Assembly: GCA_963717195.1 (NCBI GenBank)
Contig: CAVQVR010000009.1
Span: forward strand, 310,001-374,000
Direction: 5' to 3'
Length of the DNA: 64,000 bases
Source of the DNA: JACDAE01 sp963717195
GTDB lineage: Bacteria; Chloroflexota; Ktedonobacteria; Ktedonobacterales; Ktedonobacteraceae
Both the position numbers and the translations under genes were made by a program. Each line of letters opens with the position of its first letter. Position 1 is the first letter of the stretch. Under the pieces are notes generated by a model that worked only from the letters and a program-made list of their open reading frames with translations, ran no database searches and had not been told where the DNA came from. Shown here one piece after another: positions 19,207 to 28,600 of this stretch.

Positions 19207-20051
19207 TGTACAGAAAGCCCTCCTTGTGGATGATGCGTGCGCCTCCTTGTAAGAACAGCAGAACTCCGACGTGTAAAGCGCCACATAGGCGTTGCTATGC
19301 GTTTAGAAAGCGTAATGAAGGGAGAAGTTCCCTGAATGAGCGCGTTGGCCAGTTCGTTCACGCTCATATCCGCACTTACGATCAAACGGGTCAGAGCGAA
19401 AGGATCGGTCGCCTCCGAACTCATTTCGTATTTGACAGCGCAGGCGGATGTATAGCCTGCATCTCTCACCAGTTGCTTTATGCCTGTTGTGTGATACCCG
19501 AACGGATAGGCAAAACTGAAAATCTCGTGACCAAGATGCTGCTCTAATAGATGCTTGCATTGCACAATTTCTTCCTTTGCTCTGGAAAGAGGAAGTGTGT
19601 CAAGCTCAGGATGAGTATGAGTATGGCCGCCACATTCTATTCCTGCCTCGCTGACGCTTGCTATCTGATCCCAGGTCAGCATTGGGCGTGTGGCCTCGCC
19701 CTCTTTTTGTAGCCAATGACTCGTCTCATTAATAAATGCAGTGACGATATACAACGTGGCAACGAAGCTATACTGCTTGAGCACAGGCAGAGCCTCTGCG
19801 TAGAAATCTGAGAAGCCATCATCGAACGTTATTACCACGGGCTTTTCAGGAAGTTCTTCACCTCCTTGAGCGAGAGCCTGTACAAGTTGTGTTACTGTAA
19901 CAGGTGTATAGGCATGTTGATGAAGATAGGCCATGTGCTCGCTGAACAGCGTTGGTGCTACTGCAAAGCGTTTAAATTTTGGAGCAGCATGATCTGAGAT
20001 GCTGTGATACATAAGGATCGGTATTTTTTTCTTTTCAGTCGGGATAGGCAT
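19203..20051 (-). CDS. Polysaccharide deacetylase (NodB/CE4)
   Basis: 282 residues with the CE4 motifs: TFDDG (motif 1), GGHTHTHPELD (motif 2, metal-binding His pair) and FAYPFGYH (motif 3). It would remove N- or O-acetyl groups from a glycan. No signal peptide is evident at the N-terminus (MPIPTEKKKIPILMYHS), so it may act in the cytoplasm on lipid-linked intermediates, or be exported another way. The ATG is preceded by AAAGG. It is the third gene of the glycan locus. Confidence 0.92.
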   Translation of the reverse strand: MPIPTEKKKIPILMYHSISDHAAPKFKRFAVAPTLFSEHMAYLHQHAYTPVTVTQLVQALAQGGEELPEKPVVITFDDGFSDFYAEALPVLKQYSFVATLYIVTAFINETSHWLQKEGEATRPMLTWDQIASVSEAGIECGGHTHTHPELDTLPLSRAKEEIVQCKHLLEQHLGHEIFSFAYPFGYHTTGIKQLVRDAGYTSACAVKYEMSSEATDPFALTRLIVSADMSVNELANALIQGTSPFITLSKRIATPMWRFTRRSSAVLTRRRTHHPQGGLSVQ

Positions 20052-20166
20052 TCTCTATTTGCCTTTCTAAAAAAGTTATCTCATAAGCTCAAAACATATG
20101 TTTGTAATAGAGAGTAGAATAGTTATTATGCTCTTTGCATTGCATAACTACTCTACTCATGTGCAC

Positions 20167-20964
20167 TTACAAAATGAGTTTTTTTGTAGATACCGATCGG
20201 GATTGTTCGGTTACCGGAACCATTTTGTCCATGGCATGGGAAACCGGTAAAGCACCGGGTTGCGGTAATGGTGGCATGGTGCTGAAACGCTCTTTTAAAA
20301 TGATCTTGAGTACGCGCCAGCCATCGTGAAATGTACGCAGGTGGCTCTGGCCAAATAGCCGTGGACGCTCAATGCTAGGAACCTCGGCTATTTTCAAGCG
20401 GGCCTTGTGAATACGTATATTGATCAGTGTCTCAACTTCAAAACCATCGCAGTCGATGCGTATGGTGTCAAGGCAACGTCTCCAGAAGGCATTGTAGCCA
20501 TAACACAGATCACTGTAGTGTACACCGAAGAAAATATTGACCAGCGTACCCAGTGCATAATTTCCGAGGCGGCGCAACGGTGTAATATCGTGACTTCCCC
20601 CATCTTTCAAAAAACGTGACCCTTTTGCAAAATCATTTCCTGTAAGAAGTGCATCGATAAAGCGTGGTATCTCACCCGGGTCAGTTGATCCATCTGCATC
20701 TATCATTACAATAATGTCACCTGTACAGGCTGCAAAACCCAGTTTGAGGGCATCTCCTTTGCCTTGCCTGATCTGATGAATGATATGAATGTTGGGTAAG
20801 AGTTGCTTTGCTACTGCAATTGTATCGTCGGTTGAGTGTCCGTCAACCAGAATAATCTCACTCACCAGAGAGGGAATATATGGTAGTACATAATGAAGGT
20901 TTTCGGCTTCATTGCGTGTTGGAATGACGACGCTAATGCGTGGGTACTGTTCGTTCTCTTGCAT
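20167..20964 (-). CDS. Family 2 glycosyltransferase, polyprenyl-phosphate mannosyltransferase-like
   Basis: The likely start is the ATG at 20964 (MQENEQYPRISVVIP), with AGGGTGG just ahead; an ATG at 21000 is possible but has a weaker site. The 265-residue GT-A protein has RISVVIPTRNEAENL, EIILVDGHSTDDT, RQGKGDALKLGF, MIDADGSTDP and DLCYGYNAFW. This pattern fits the DPM1/dolichol-phosphate mannosyltransferase-like group, which makes polyprenyl-phosphate sugars for use outside the membrane. That would suit the PMT-like half of the fusion at 12661-16797. Confidence 0.88.
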   Translation of the reverse strand: MQENEQYPRISVVIPTRNEAENLHYVLPYIPSLVSEIILVDGHSTDDTIAVAKQLLPNIHIIHQIRQGKGDALKLGFAACTGDIIVMIDADGSTDPGEIPRFIDALLTGNDFAKGSRFLKDGGSHDITPLRRLGNYALGTLVNIFFGVHYSDLCYGYNAFWRRCLDTIRIDCDGFEVETLINIRIHKARLKIAEVPSIERPRLFGQSHLRTFHDGWRVLKIILKERFSTMPPLPQPGALPVSHAMDKMVPVTEQSRSVSTKKLIL

Positions 20965-21079
20965 AAGACCACCCTGATTTCTGTTTTTTTGCTGAGACAT
21001 ATTGCTCAGGCGAGCTCGTAATAGAAAAAGCCCTTTGATCTGCCGCTCCCCCATTTTTTTGAATGTTGGAGCGCAGAAC

Positions 21080-23845
21080 TTATGCTATTTCGTCCACAAC
21101 TTCCCTCTGAGTCTGATGCAGGTGTTCGCCTAAAAGTTTGGCTAGAACCTGGGTATGGTCGGTAACGCAAGACATATGGGTGCCTGGAACAAAGTGATGT
21201 TCGAGTTCTTTTTTGTCTTGCACTACTGGCAACTGGTTCCACGTTTCCTGGATAATGGGCTCTTCTGTTGCCCAATATAGTGTGATCTTGCCTGGATAGA
21301 CGCGGGGCTGGTAGTCGCTGACGAGCCAGCTAAAGACGCCGATATAGTCGTTGTAAAGGGCTTCAAATGGTGGAAACATCCTGGTGAGCCTTGCGTCTAC
21401 GTCTACCAGTTTGTTGAAATCCAGCACTTTGCTGCTGCCAGGACGCAGAAGCCTGTATATATGGCGAAGGCCATGGCGCGTGCGCAGATAGCAGTTTAGC
21501 TGTCTACGCGGCTCAATATGCAACACTTGACCCGAGCGTCTGATAATACTAAGCAATTTGTTAGTGGAACCCGATACGGAAGGCGTGATCAGTGCCAGTA
21601 GATCGACCTGCTGTCCCGCGTCACTCAGTTGAGTGGCTATTTCGTAGGCGAATAAACCGCCGTTGCAAAAGCCTCCTATCTGATATGGCCCCTCTGGTTG
21701 AATGGTTCGCAGCTCTTTGATGTAATCCTCTGCCATTTTTTCGACGGTAGGCAATGACTCCTGTGCAGCAAATTTATAGGTTCCCAATACGTAGAATGGT
21801 TGGTCAGAACCTGCTGCCTGTGCTAATGTGAAGCAATAAAAGGCACCACCCGTCCAATCACCATGCAAAAAGAAGAATGGACGTTGCCGACCACCTGTTT
21901 GAAGCGCTATCACAGGCGTACGCGAGTTTGTGGTATTCGTGCCTTCGGTCAAGTTCGTGGCAAGTTGCTCTATTGTTGGTCCGGCAAAAAGCGTCTCAAG
22001 GGCAATTTTCTTTCCAAAGGCCTGAGCAATTTTGTCCAACAGGTGTGCAGCAAGGAGTGAATGTCCTCCGCATGAGAAAAAGTTGTCTTGAATGCCAATA
22101 GGACGCATGTCCAGGAGCTCTTCCCATATTTGTACGATTTGCTTTTGAACGAGCGATGTTGGTTCTACAAATGGCTCCTCGACCGTTCTTTGCATGGTTT
22201 TTGGCGCAGGGAGGGCGGGTCGGTCTACTTTGCCATTTGATGTGATCGGCATTTCTGTAAGAAACAGAAATGCAGAAGGGACCATATACGCTGGCAGTTG
22301 CTGATACATCTCCTGTTGGAGTTCCGTTACCGTTGCAGTTGTTCCTTTATGGAAAGTGACATATGCGACAAGACGTTTATCGCCAGTTGCATCCTCTCGT
22401 GCTACAACCGCTGCATCCTTTACCGCGGGATGTTGGCTTAATACTACCTCAATCTCGCTTAATTCGATACGATAGCCTCGGATTTTAACTTGCTGATCGC
22501 TCCGTCCTACAAACTCGACCCGACCATCAGGCCGGTAGCGAACCAGGTCGCCTGTCTTGTACAAATGTGCCTCTGGATCAGTGCTGAAGGGGTTGCTGAT
22601 GAACTTTTCAGCAGTAAGTTCAGGGCGATTGAGATATCCTTTTGCCAGGCCGTATCCTCCGATATACATTTCGCCCGCCTCACCAATGGGAACCTGGTGC
22701 AATTGTTCATCAAGAATATAAATTTGTGTATTAGCAATCGGACGACCAATCGATGGAAGACCTGTCTCCTGTCCACTCCGTGGGACACGCTCATAGGTGG
22801 CAACAACTGTCGCTTCGGTAGGCCCATAGTTATTGATCAAGATAAAAGGAAGGGTAGGAGGTGCGTAGTGATGCAGTACATCCCCTCCTGTGAGCAGGAA
22901 ACGGAGCGAAGTTGCAGGCGGCCATTCTAACGCGATCAGGCTTTCTGCCATAATAGTTGGCAAGATTGCTACTGTGATATTCTTGTTTACCAGCCAGTCA
23001 CGCATCGCCGTAGGCACGCCGCGAATTTTCTCATCGATAATATGTATACTCGCGCCTGTAGTAAGAGATGGCCAGAGTTCTTTTGTGATTACATCAAAGG
23101 CGGGGCTGGCAAATTGCGTTGTGCGATCAGATGAGGTCAACTCAAATGCTTCGCGATACCATACTACGAGATTCAGTACACTACGATGCGAAATCTGTAC
23201 ACCCTTAGGTCGACCAGTAGACCCGGATGTATAGATGACATAAGCAAGATCATTTGCTGTGACGGTAGATGGCAGGTTAGATTGGCTCTTCTGCGCTAAC
23301 AACGCCCTGTCACTATCTAAGAAGATTATTCTGGGTCCTTCTGTTGGAAGACTGCGTGCCGCGATGGACTGCTTCGTCACCAGCACGGAGATCCCGGTAT
23401 CGTTTAGCATAAAAGTAATACGCTCTTCGGGATAAGATGGATCAATGGGGACATATGCACCACCAGCTTTCAGAATACCGAGCAATCCTACAACTGCATC
23501 TATGGAACGCTCTAAGCAAATTCCTACAAAGACGTTGGGGCCTACACCATATGTCTTAAGATGATGAGCCAATTGATTGGCCTGCTGATTAAGTTCCTGA
23601 TAGCTGAGTTGCTGATCCTCCATGGTGACTGCAAGAGCTTCAGGTGTTGCGGCGGCTTGCCGCTCTACAAGCTGTGGAATGCAGAGGTCTAAAGGCAAAT
23701 GGTGCCCAGTTGCATTCCAGTCAATCATTTGTTGCCGTGCAAGGTTCGTTAAGAGTGAGGTATCTGCTGGCTGCTTCTCTTTTAAATCTTTATGAACAGT
23801 TGCAGCAACAAAATTCTTTACAGTTCCAGAATCGCTACGAGACAT
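21080..23845 (-). CDS. Stand-alone NRPS module: adenylation, carrier, thioesterase with Cys nucleophile
   Basis: 921 residues, ATG at 23845 after TAGGAGAT. There is no condensation domain, only a linker-like N-terminus. The adenylation domain (about 55-545) has YTSGSTGRPKG (205-215), AFD at 249-251 with the amino-group-binding Asp251, NNYGPTEAT (338-346), YKTGDL and NGKVD. The carrier domain has GGHSLLAA with phosphopantetheine Ser596. The thioesterase (about 650-921) has GGFCNGG, so the nucleophile position is Cys727 rather than Ser; His890 lies in VPGTHMS. Aligning by eye to GrsA gives the substrate code D-V-K-I-L-G-N-V-V-K, which I cannot match to a known amino acid. It is the first gene of the glycan locus. 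It may load an amino acid for glycan decoration or make a small released product. Confidence 0.9.
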   Translation of the reverse strand: MSRSDSGTVKNFVAATVHKDLKEKQPADTSLLTNLARQQMIDWNATGHHLPLDLCIPQLVERQAAATPEALAVTMEDQQLSYQELNQQANQLAHHLKTYGVGPNVFVGICLERSIDAVVGLLGILKAGGAYVPIDPSYPEERITFMLNDTGISVLVTKQSIAARSLPTEGPRIIFLDSDRALLAQKSQSNLPSTVTANDLAYVIYTSGSTGRPKGVQISHRSVLNLVVWYREAFELTSSDRTTQFASPAFDVITKELWPSLTTGASIHIIDEKIRGVPTAMRDWLVNKNITVAILPTIMAESLIALEWPPATSLRFLLTGGDVLHHYAPPTLPFILINNYGPTEATVVATYERVPRSGQETGLPSIGRPIANTQIYILDEQLHQVPIGEAGEMYIGGYGLAKGYLNRPELTAEKFISNPFSTDPEAHLYKTGDLVRYRPDGRVEFVGRSDQQVKIRGYRIELSEIEVVLSQHPAVKDAAVVAREDATGDKRLVAYVTFHKGTTATVTELQQEMYQQLPAYMVPSAFLFLTEMPITSNGKVDRPALPAPKTMQRTVEEPFVEPTSLVQKQIVQIWEELLDMRPIGIQDNFFSCGGHSLLAAHLLDKIAQAFGKKIALETLFAGPTIEQLATNLTEGTNTTNSRTPVIALQTGGRQRPFFFLHGDWTGGAFYCFTLAQAAGSDQPFYVLGTYKFAAQESLPTVEKMAEDYIKELRTIQPEGPYQIGGFCNGGLFAYEIATQLSDAGQQVDLLALITPSVSGSTNKLLSIIRRSGQVLHIEPRRQLNCYLRTRHGLRHIYRLLRPGSSKVLDFNKLVDVDARLTRMFPPFEALYNDYIGVFSWLVSDYQPRVYPGKITLYWATEEPIIQETWNQLPVVQDKKELEHHFVPGTHMSCVTDHTQVLAKLLGEHLHQTQREVVDEIA

Positions 23846-24849
23846 AATAGTTATCTCCTATTCAAGATGTGCACCTTACCCCCCAACCCTCCGAGTTTGT
23901 CAGAAACAAGAACTGTTCTGTGCCTTGGGGCAATGAGTACAGGATGTACTGCTGGCATAGCAGGCTTGAGATAATAGTTTTTTTGTTCTCCATGTTAAGA
24001 AAATGTGATGACCAGTTTATGGGTACGGGAGGTGTGTTTGAAAAGTGTCTCTGAATGTGATAAAGGTTCTTCTCAATCAGGTTGACACTCCCAATCCCAT
24101 CACATACAAAAACATTGACGAAACAACAAACCTGCCTTCCTCCTTCTAGGAGGAACGCTATTAAAGCATTTTCCCTCCTTAGCTCGATCCATCTGATATG
24201 TAGCATGGCCAGGAGGAGGTTGAAAATTTATTCTCCTGTCTATTTATTCTCTGTTGAAAAAGTACAGAATTATGCCTCAAAAGTCAATGGTGAGAAAAGT
24301 GCTGATTTGGTAAGTAATTAGACATCAGGTTGAGAAATCTCAACGACTTTCCTTTGTATTCAAGATTTGGTAGTTAAATACACCATAAAATGTATTGATT
24401 AGGGGAAGAAGCAGTGTGAATGTTATGAAAAATACACATTTTGATTTTTACAGGTTGAGAATCTTGCACCAAAATATATCTATAGTGCCATTAGTAAAGT
24501 AAGAAAAAGGCACGCACATGGGATAAAATATTATTTGACACAGGCGTGAAGGCCACTGGATATGCTTCTCTGCCAATCGTCTCAGTATTTGAGTGAAGCT
24601 ATATCATTACATAATAAGACTTGTATTTTTTCTTGATATAGGGTACTATTTCATTCTATGAGTGTATTGATAGGGCAATATTCTCATGGCTAAGACAGAA
24701 CGAGATGGCAATTAGCCTGTTTGCATAGGGGAGTAGGGAACGTCGTCATCCTGGCATATACGAGAGAACCAGGCGGAAGGTTTAGATTTCTCTACCTGCA
24801 TCCAAAAAAACGATTTTTCAGAACCAACATACTGGGGGATAGAGCAAAG
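23846..24849. other. AT-rich divergent intergenic region
   Basis: About 1 kb between the divergent NRPS and PrnB-like genes, AT-rich and without codon structure. It must hold both promoters. Short open frames here (for example 24082-24321) have no ribosome site or recognisable product. I see no RNA gene. Confidence 0.45.
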
Positions 24850-25986
24850 ATGGTTTATGTAAAAGAAGCTTTCCTGGGGAGTATGGAGAGCCAATCCTTT
24901 CAATTATTAGAAAAGTTGCAATGGGAACGGAAGATAAATAAGGCGATAGCTGACGCTGATCCATTAGACGTGGATGCCTCTTTATGTATGCTTCCTTTTC
25001 TCAATGAGCGGAAAAAGGTAGAGGCAATAAGAGAATCTCTGGAAGTGGCTATTGCTCAAGTGCAAAATCTAATCAAAGGGGATTTTGTTCATGCCAGCGC
25101 TGCTATTAGAGATATTTGTATGTTTGCTGCTTCATTAATAAGTTACGATGTTGAACCAGATGATTGTATTCCAGGCTTTAGCGACGCCCTGGTCGACCTT
25201 TCCGCAGCCGTACAAGCAAGCCTTCCCAGAGACTCGTTCGTCGATTATACGTCGCGCAATCCCGAAGGGGGAAGAGAGCGCCACTTCACATCTCGCCTGG
25301 AAGAAGGCATTTTCATAGATAGCTTACGACGTGGGATGGCTTCTCTTGATTCCTGTCTCCAGGAGATAATACAGGCATGCTATTATCCTCTCGATCAAAA
25401 GCTTTTTGCTGATCATTGTTATGCCGCAGCTTATAACTTTCAGGTTATGATTGATGCAATCGTACAGGTAAAAAGAGGGATAACTACTGAAGTATTCACT
25501 CACTATATACGACCATTTTTTGAACCCTTTAAAGTGAAAGATCGAGCATACAGCGCTCCCAGTGGAGCTGAGATGTCGATATTAAATATTGATCTGATCA
25601 TATGGGGATCGGATTGCAGTGACAAGATATATATACCATACGTGCAGGCCAACATCGTGCGCCTTCCTACGGTGTATCAGGAGATTTGTCAACTCTTCGC
25701 AGGCCAAAAATCGTTAATGACCAGTATAAGAGAGCGTCTCTCATCAGGACGGGCATTATGTGAGGATGAGCAGAATTCTATACGTGCTCTTCATTCTCTG
25801 GTGACGAAAATGTATTCTTTCCGCATGCCTCACTATAAGGTAGCAGAGGATAATGTCAAATTACGCCTGAAGGAGACGGGTGGAGAGGTAAAAGGGAGTA
25901 GTGGTTTTGGTATTGATGAGGTGAAATATGTGTTGGATCAGACGATGAAATGTCGCCAATTGCTATCTCAGATCCTTGCTGCCTGA
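24850..25986 (+). CDS. PrnB-like heme enzyme (monodechloroaminopyrrolnitrin synthase family, DUF1864)
   Basis: About 378 residues. The chosen start is the ATG at 24850 (MVYVKEAF) after a GGGGGA stretch; the ATG at 24883 (MESQSFQ) is also possible. From memory of Pseudomonas PrnB the match runs the whole length: DADPLDVDASLCMLPFLN, AAIRDICMF, VIPGF-like segments, HYIRPFFEPFKV, APSGAEMSILNIDLIIWGSD, the MPHYKVAE segment with the His expected to bind heme, and a GSSGFG loop. PrnB belongs to the IDO/TDO fold and rearranges a tryptophan-derived substrate. No tryptophan halogenase is in the window, so the substrate here is unknown. It is divergent from the NRPS gene. Confidence 0.82.
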   Translation: MVYVKEAFLGSMESQSFQLLEKLQWERKINKAIADADPLDVDASLCMLPFLNERKKVEAIRESLEVAIAQVQNLIKGDFVHASAAIRDICMFAASLISYDVEPDDCIPGFSDALVDLSAAVQASLPRDSFVDYTSRNPEGGRERHFTSRLEEGIFIDSLRRGMASLDSCLQEIIQACYYPLDQKLFADHCYAAAYNFQVMIDAIVQVKRGITTEVFTHYIRPFFEPFKVKDRAYSAPSGAEMSILNIDLIIWGSDCSDKIYIPYVQANIVRLPTVYQEICQLFAGQKSLMTSIRERLSSGRALCEDEQNSIRALHSLVTKMYSFRMPHYKVAEDNVKLRLKETGGEVKGSSGFGIDEVKYVLDQTMKCRQLLSQILAA

Positions 25987-25992
25987 ATAATC

Positions 25993-26026
25993 TCCCGTCG
26001 TTTTTCTTTATCGAGAAGCGACGGGA
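25993..26026. terminator. Hairpin terminator after the PrnB-like gene
   Basis: TCCCGTCG (25993-26000) pairs with CGACGGGA (26019-26026). The stem extends through a T-rich/A-rich inner part. It lies 6 bases past the stop and between convergent genes, so it may act for both strands. Confidence 0.6.
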
Positions 26027-26072
26027 AGGCTCTTTTGAGGTAGGAAATGGTGTGTCGATATACATCGCTCGT

Positions 26073-27932
26073 TCAAGACCAGATCTCCTCGATTTCGTCT
26101 TGCAATTTTCGCGTATAGAGGCGGTAATATGTTCCCTGGCGCTCAAGTAGCTCTTCGTGCTTTCCTTGCTCAATGATGTGGCCTTTTTCGATGACCACGA
26201 TCTTGTCGGCGTTCTGCACAGTTGTCAGACGATGCGCTATCACTATCGTTGTGCGTTTATGCATCAAGCGTTCAAGCGCTTCCTGGACCAATCGTTCACT
26301 TTCGTTATCCAGTGAGCTGGTAGCCTCATCCAGAATAAGAATACGTGGATTGCGTAAGAGTGCGCGTGCAATGGCGATGCGTTGTCTCTGTCCGCCTGAG
26401 AGTTTGACGCCACGCTCACCAACAAGCGTCTCATAGCCCTGTGGCAGTTGCGTGATGAATTCTTGCGCATTCGCTGCATGGGCTACCTCTTCTATTTCTG
26501 CCTGTGTTGCATCCAGACGTCCATACGCGATATTTTCGCGTATCGTAGCGCCGAAAAGTACCGGTTCCTGAAGGACTATTCCGATCTGTTCACGCAAACT
26601 TTTGACCTGCACATGGCGGATATCGTAGCCATCGACGGTAATGCGCCCTCCCTGAATATCAAAAAAGCGTGGTATCAAGTTGGCAATTGTCGTTTTACCA
26701 GCTCCGCTGGGTCCAACCAGTGCCACGACTTTGCCCTGCTCGGCTTCAAATGTGATGTTATGCAGCACGGTTGTTTGTTCATCATAGCTAAATTCAACCT
26801 CTTCGAAGCCCACGTCTCCCTCAACAGGTGGTAGCGGAAGGGCACCGGGTTCGTCTGCAATCGTCACAGGCTGATCGAGCAATTCGAAAATGCGCTCGGC
26901 AGCTCCCAGGGCTGTCTGAAATTGAGCATAGAGCGTACCGAGTGTAATAAACGGTTGAGAGAGGATGCCAAAGTAGATTACGATGGTTGCCAGGATGCCG
27001 ATAGTGAGGCTTCCGTTAAGCACTGCCGAGCTTGCATACCAGAGAAATACGGCTATGCCCACGGAACTGATCAGGCCCGTACCGCCCCCCACAAGGCTTT
27101 GTAGACGTGAGCGCTTTCGCACAATGCTAAATTGTTGCCAGGCAAGTGTGTTATAACGTTCAACCTCGTATTCTTCGCGCGTGAATGCCTTGACGATCTT
27201 GGCATTACTGATTGCTTCCTCCGATGACGCAGTCGCTTCACTCAGTTTCGTTAGTTCTTGTTTCGCAAATTTACGTAGCGAGCGGCTGGCAATGATGGGA
27301 AGAAACGCTACAGGGAACAGGATGAGTGCGGTAATGAGCAGCGTCGGGCCGAATGAGATGTTTGAAGGGGCGAGTGGAACATTGATATTGAATTGTCTCG
27401 CCGTTGCCAATATGATGTTCGGACCACCAATAATCACCGCCAGACCGAGGAGGAGTGTGATCAAACTTTGTATGAAGTTAATCAAGTTATTGGTAACAGC
27501 CGAGCGTACCAGTGATACATCATTGGTCAGGCGACTCAGTAATTCTCCCGTGCGATTATCCTGGAAAAAGCTGAGTGAAAGCTTCTGCAGATGACTGAAC
27601 AGACGTATGCGTAGTTCGATCACAATCTTTTCACCGATGTTGGTCATCCAGTAATTTTGTAGGAAGCTAATAAGGGCTTGCGCGACCCCCAGGCCAAGCA
27701 GCAGGAAGATAATGCTATGGAGAGCATTCGTGTTTTTGTTAATAGCACTATCGATGATCTGCCCCGTCAATGCTGGATAGGCAATGGTCAATGCGCTTGT
27801 GAGCGAGGCGGCCAGGAGAATAATGGCGAACTGCCACCAGTAAGGACGAGCCAGATTGAAAAGACGGCCAAGGCGATACCGCGTGGGTTTCACTTTACTA
27901 TGCGGACGGTCGGGATCCGAATACATCGTCAT
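26073..27932 (-). CDS. ABC transporter, fused permease and ATPase (MsbA/multidrug type)
   Basis: About 619 residues from the ATG at 27932 (an in-frame GTG at 27944 is an alternative). The N-terminal half is a six-span exporter domain. Between spans 3 and 4 it has an extra loop of about 25 residues (GGPNIILATARQFNINVPL). The C-terminal nucleotide-binding domain has Walker A GPSGAGKTT (about 411-419 in the longer numbering), Q-loop VLQEPVLFG, signature LSGGQ and Walker B ILILDEATSSLD. It would work as a homodimeric lipid, drug or peptide exporter. It converges with the PrnB-like gene and could export a product of that region, but co-location is the only support. Confidence 0.93.
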   Translation of the reverse strand: MTMYSDPDRPHSKVKPTRYRLGRLFNLARPYWWQFAIILLAASLTSALTIAYPALTGQIIDSAINKNTNALHSIIFLLLGLGVAQALISFLQNYWMTNIGEKIVIELRIRLFSHLQKLSLSFFQDNRTGELLSRLTNDVSLVRSAVTNNLINFIQSLITLLLGLAVIIGGPNIILATARQFNINVPLAPSNISFGPTLLITALILFPVAFLPIIASRSLRKFAKQELTKLSEATASSEEAISNAKIVKAFTREEYEVERYNTLAWQQFSIVRKRSRLQSLVGGGTGLISSVGIAVFLWYASSAVLNGSLTIGILATIVIYFGILSQPFITLGTLYAQFQTALGAAERIFELLDQPVTIADEPGALPLPPVEGDVGFEEVEFSYDEQTTVLHNITFEAEQGKVVALVGPSGAGKTTIANLIPRFFDIQGGRITVDGYDIRHVQVKSLREQIGIVLQEPVLFGATIRENIAYGRLDATQAEIEEVAHAANAQEFITQLPQGYETLVGERGVKLSGGQRQRIAIARALLRNPRILILDEATSSLDNESERLVQEALERLMHKRTTIVIAHRLTTVQNADKIVVIEKGHIIEQGKHEELLERQGTYYRLYTRKLQDEIEEIWS

Positions 27933-28201
27933 TCTTCTAGACACCTGTTACCCCCTGAATTTATATGCGCTCGGTGTGAAAATCACAAAGTCTTCAACTC
28001 ATTGGTAGTTCACTCGTATCGTCCGAAATGTGAGTAGTATAATTCTCTACAATTGCCTTCGTAAAAGATATACAGTTATTGTGATGAGAATGGTTCCCGA
28101 TAAGGCTTGTTTTGATAGATTTCTTTTAGTAAAGATATGGGCGTGCAGCCATCGGTAAAGTAAAAGACTTTTCCTGAAACGATAGGAGGCATCAAGTGCC
28201 T

Positions 28202-28600
28202 TCAAGAAGGCTCCATTGCCGCCAGGCGTTTTTTGCGCTTCAGAGCTTCAAAATAGTCAGGATCAAGCTCCAATGCTCTATTAATAGCAGCCAGCGCCTC
28301 CTCTTTCTTTCCCATAATGCCAAGCACCCAGGCTTTTCCATCCCATGCCGGTACATACGTTTCATTCAGTCGTAGCGTCTCGTTAAAATCCGTGAGTGCC
28401 TCGTCATAACGTGCCAGCATCGCCATGCATGTTCCTCTGACATAATGGGCCTCGGCGCTTGTTTCATCCAGTAGTAGTGCACGTTCTGCTGCCGCTAATG
28501 ACTCAACATAACGAATAGCTGTTGCTAGCTGGTGGCTGTAGTCGAGCCAGAACCGCGCCTGTTGTTTGCGCCTGTCCTGTTCATTTTTCTCCATGCTCAT
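28202..28600 (-). CDS. TPR-repeat protein
   Basis: The start is the ATG at 28600 (MSMEKNEQDRRKQQ), preceded by AAAGGGAAC; it overlaps the end of the upstream MocA-like gene by 20 bases. The 132-residue soluble protein has about three tetratricopeptide repeats (AAERALLLDETSAEAHYVRG, ALTDFNETLRLN, ALAAINRALELDPDYFEAL). It is probably a protein-interaction module of unknown partner. The overlap suggests translational coupling with the nucleotidyltransferase. Confidence 0.85.
   Translation of the reverse strand: MSMEKNEQDRRKQQARFWLDYSHQLATAIRYVESLAAAERALLLDETSAEAHYVRGTCMAMLARYDEALTDFNETLRLNETYVPAWDGKAWVLGIMGKKEEALAAINRALELDPDYFEALKRKKRLAAMEPS

Noticed and set aside
24082..24321. Small open frame in the NRPS/PrnB-like intergenic region
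   Set aside because: No ribosome site, AT-rich composition, no recognisable product.
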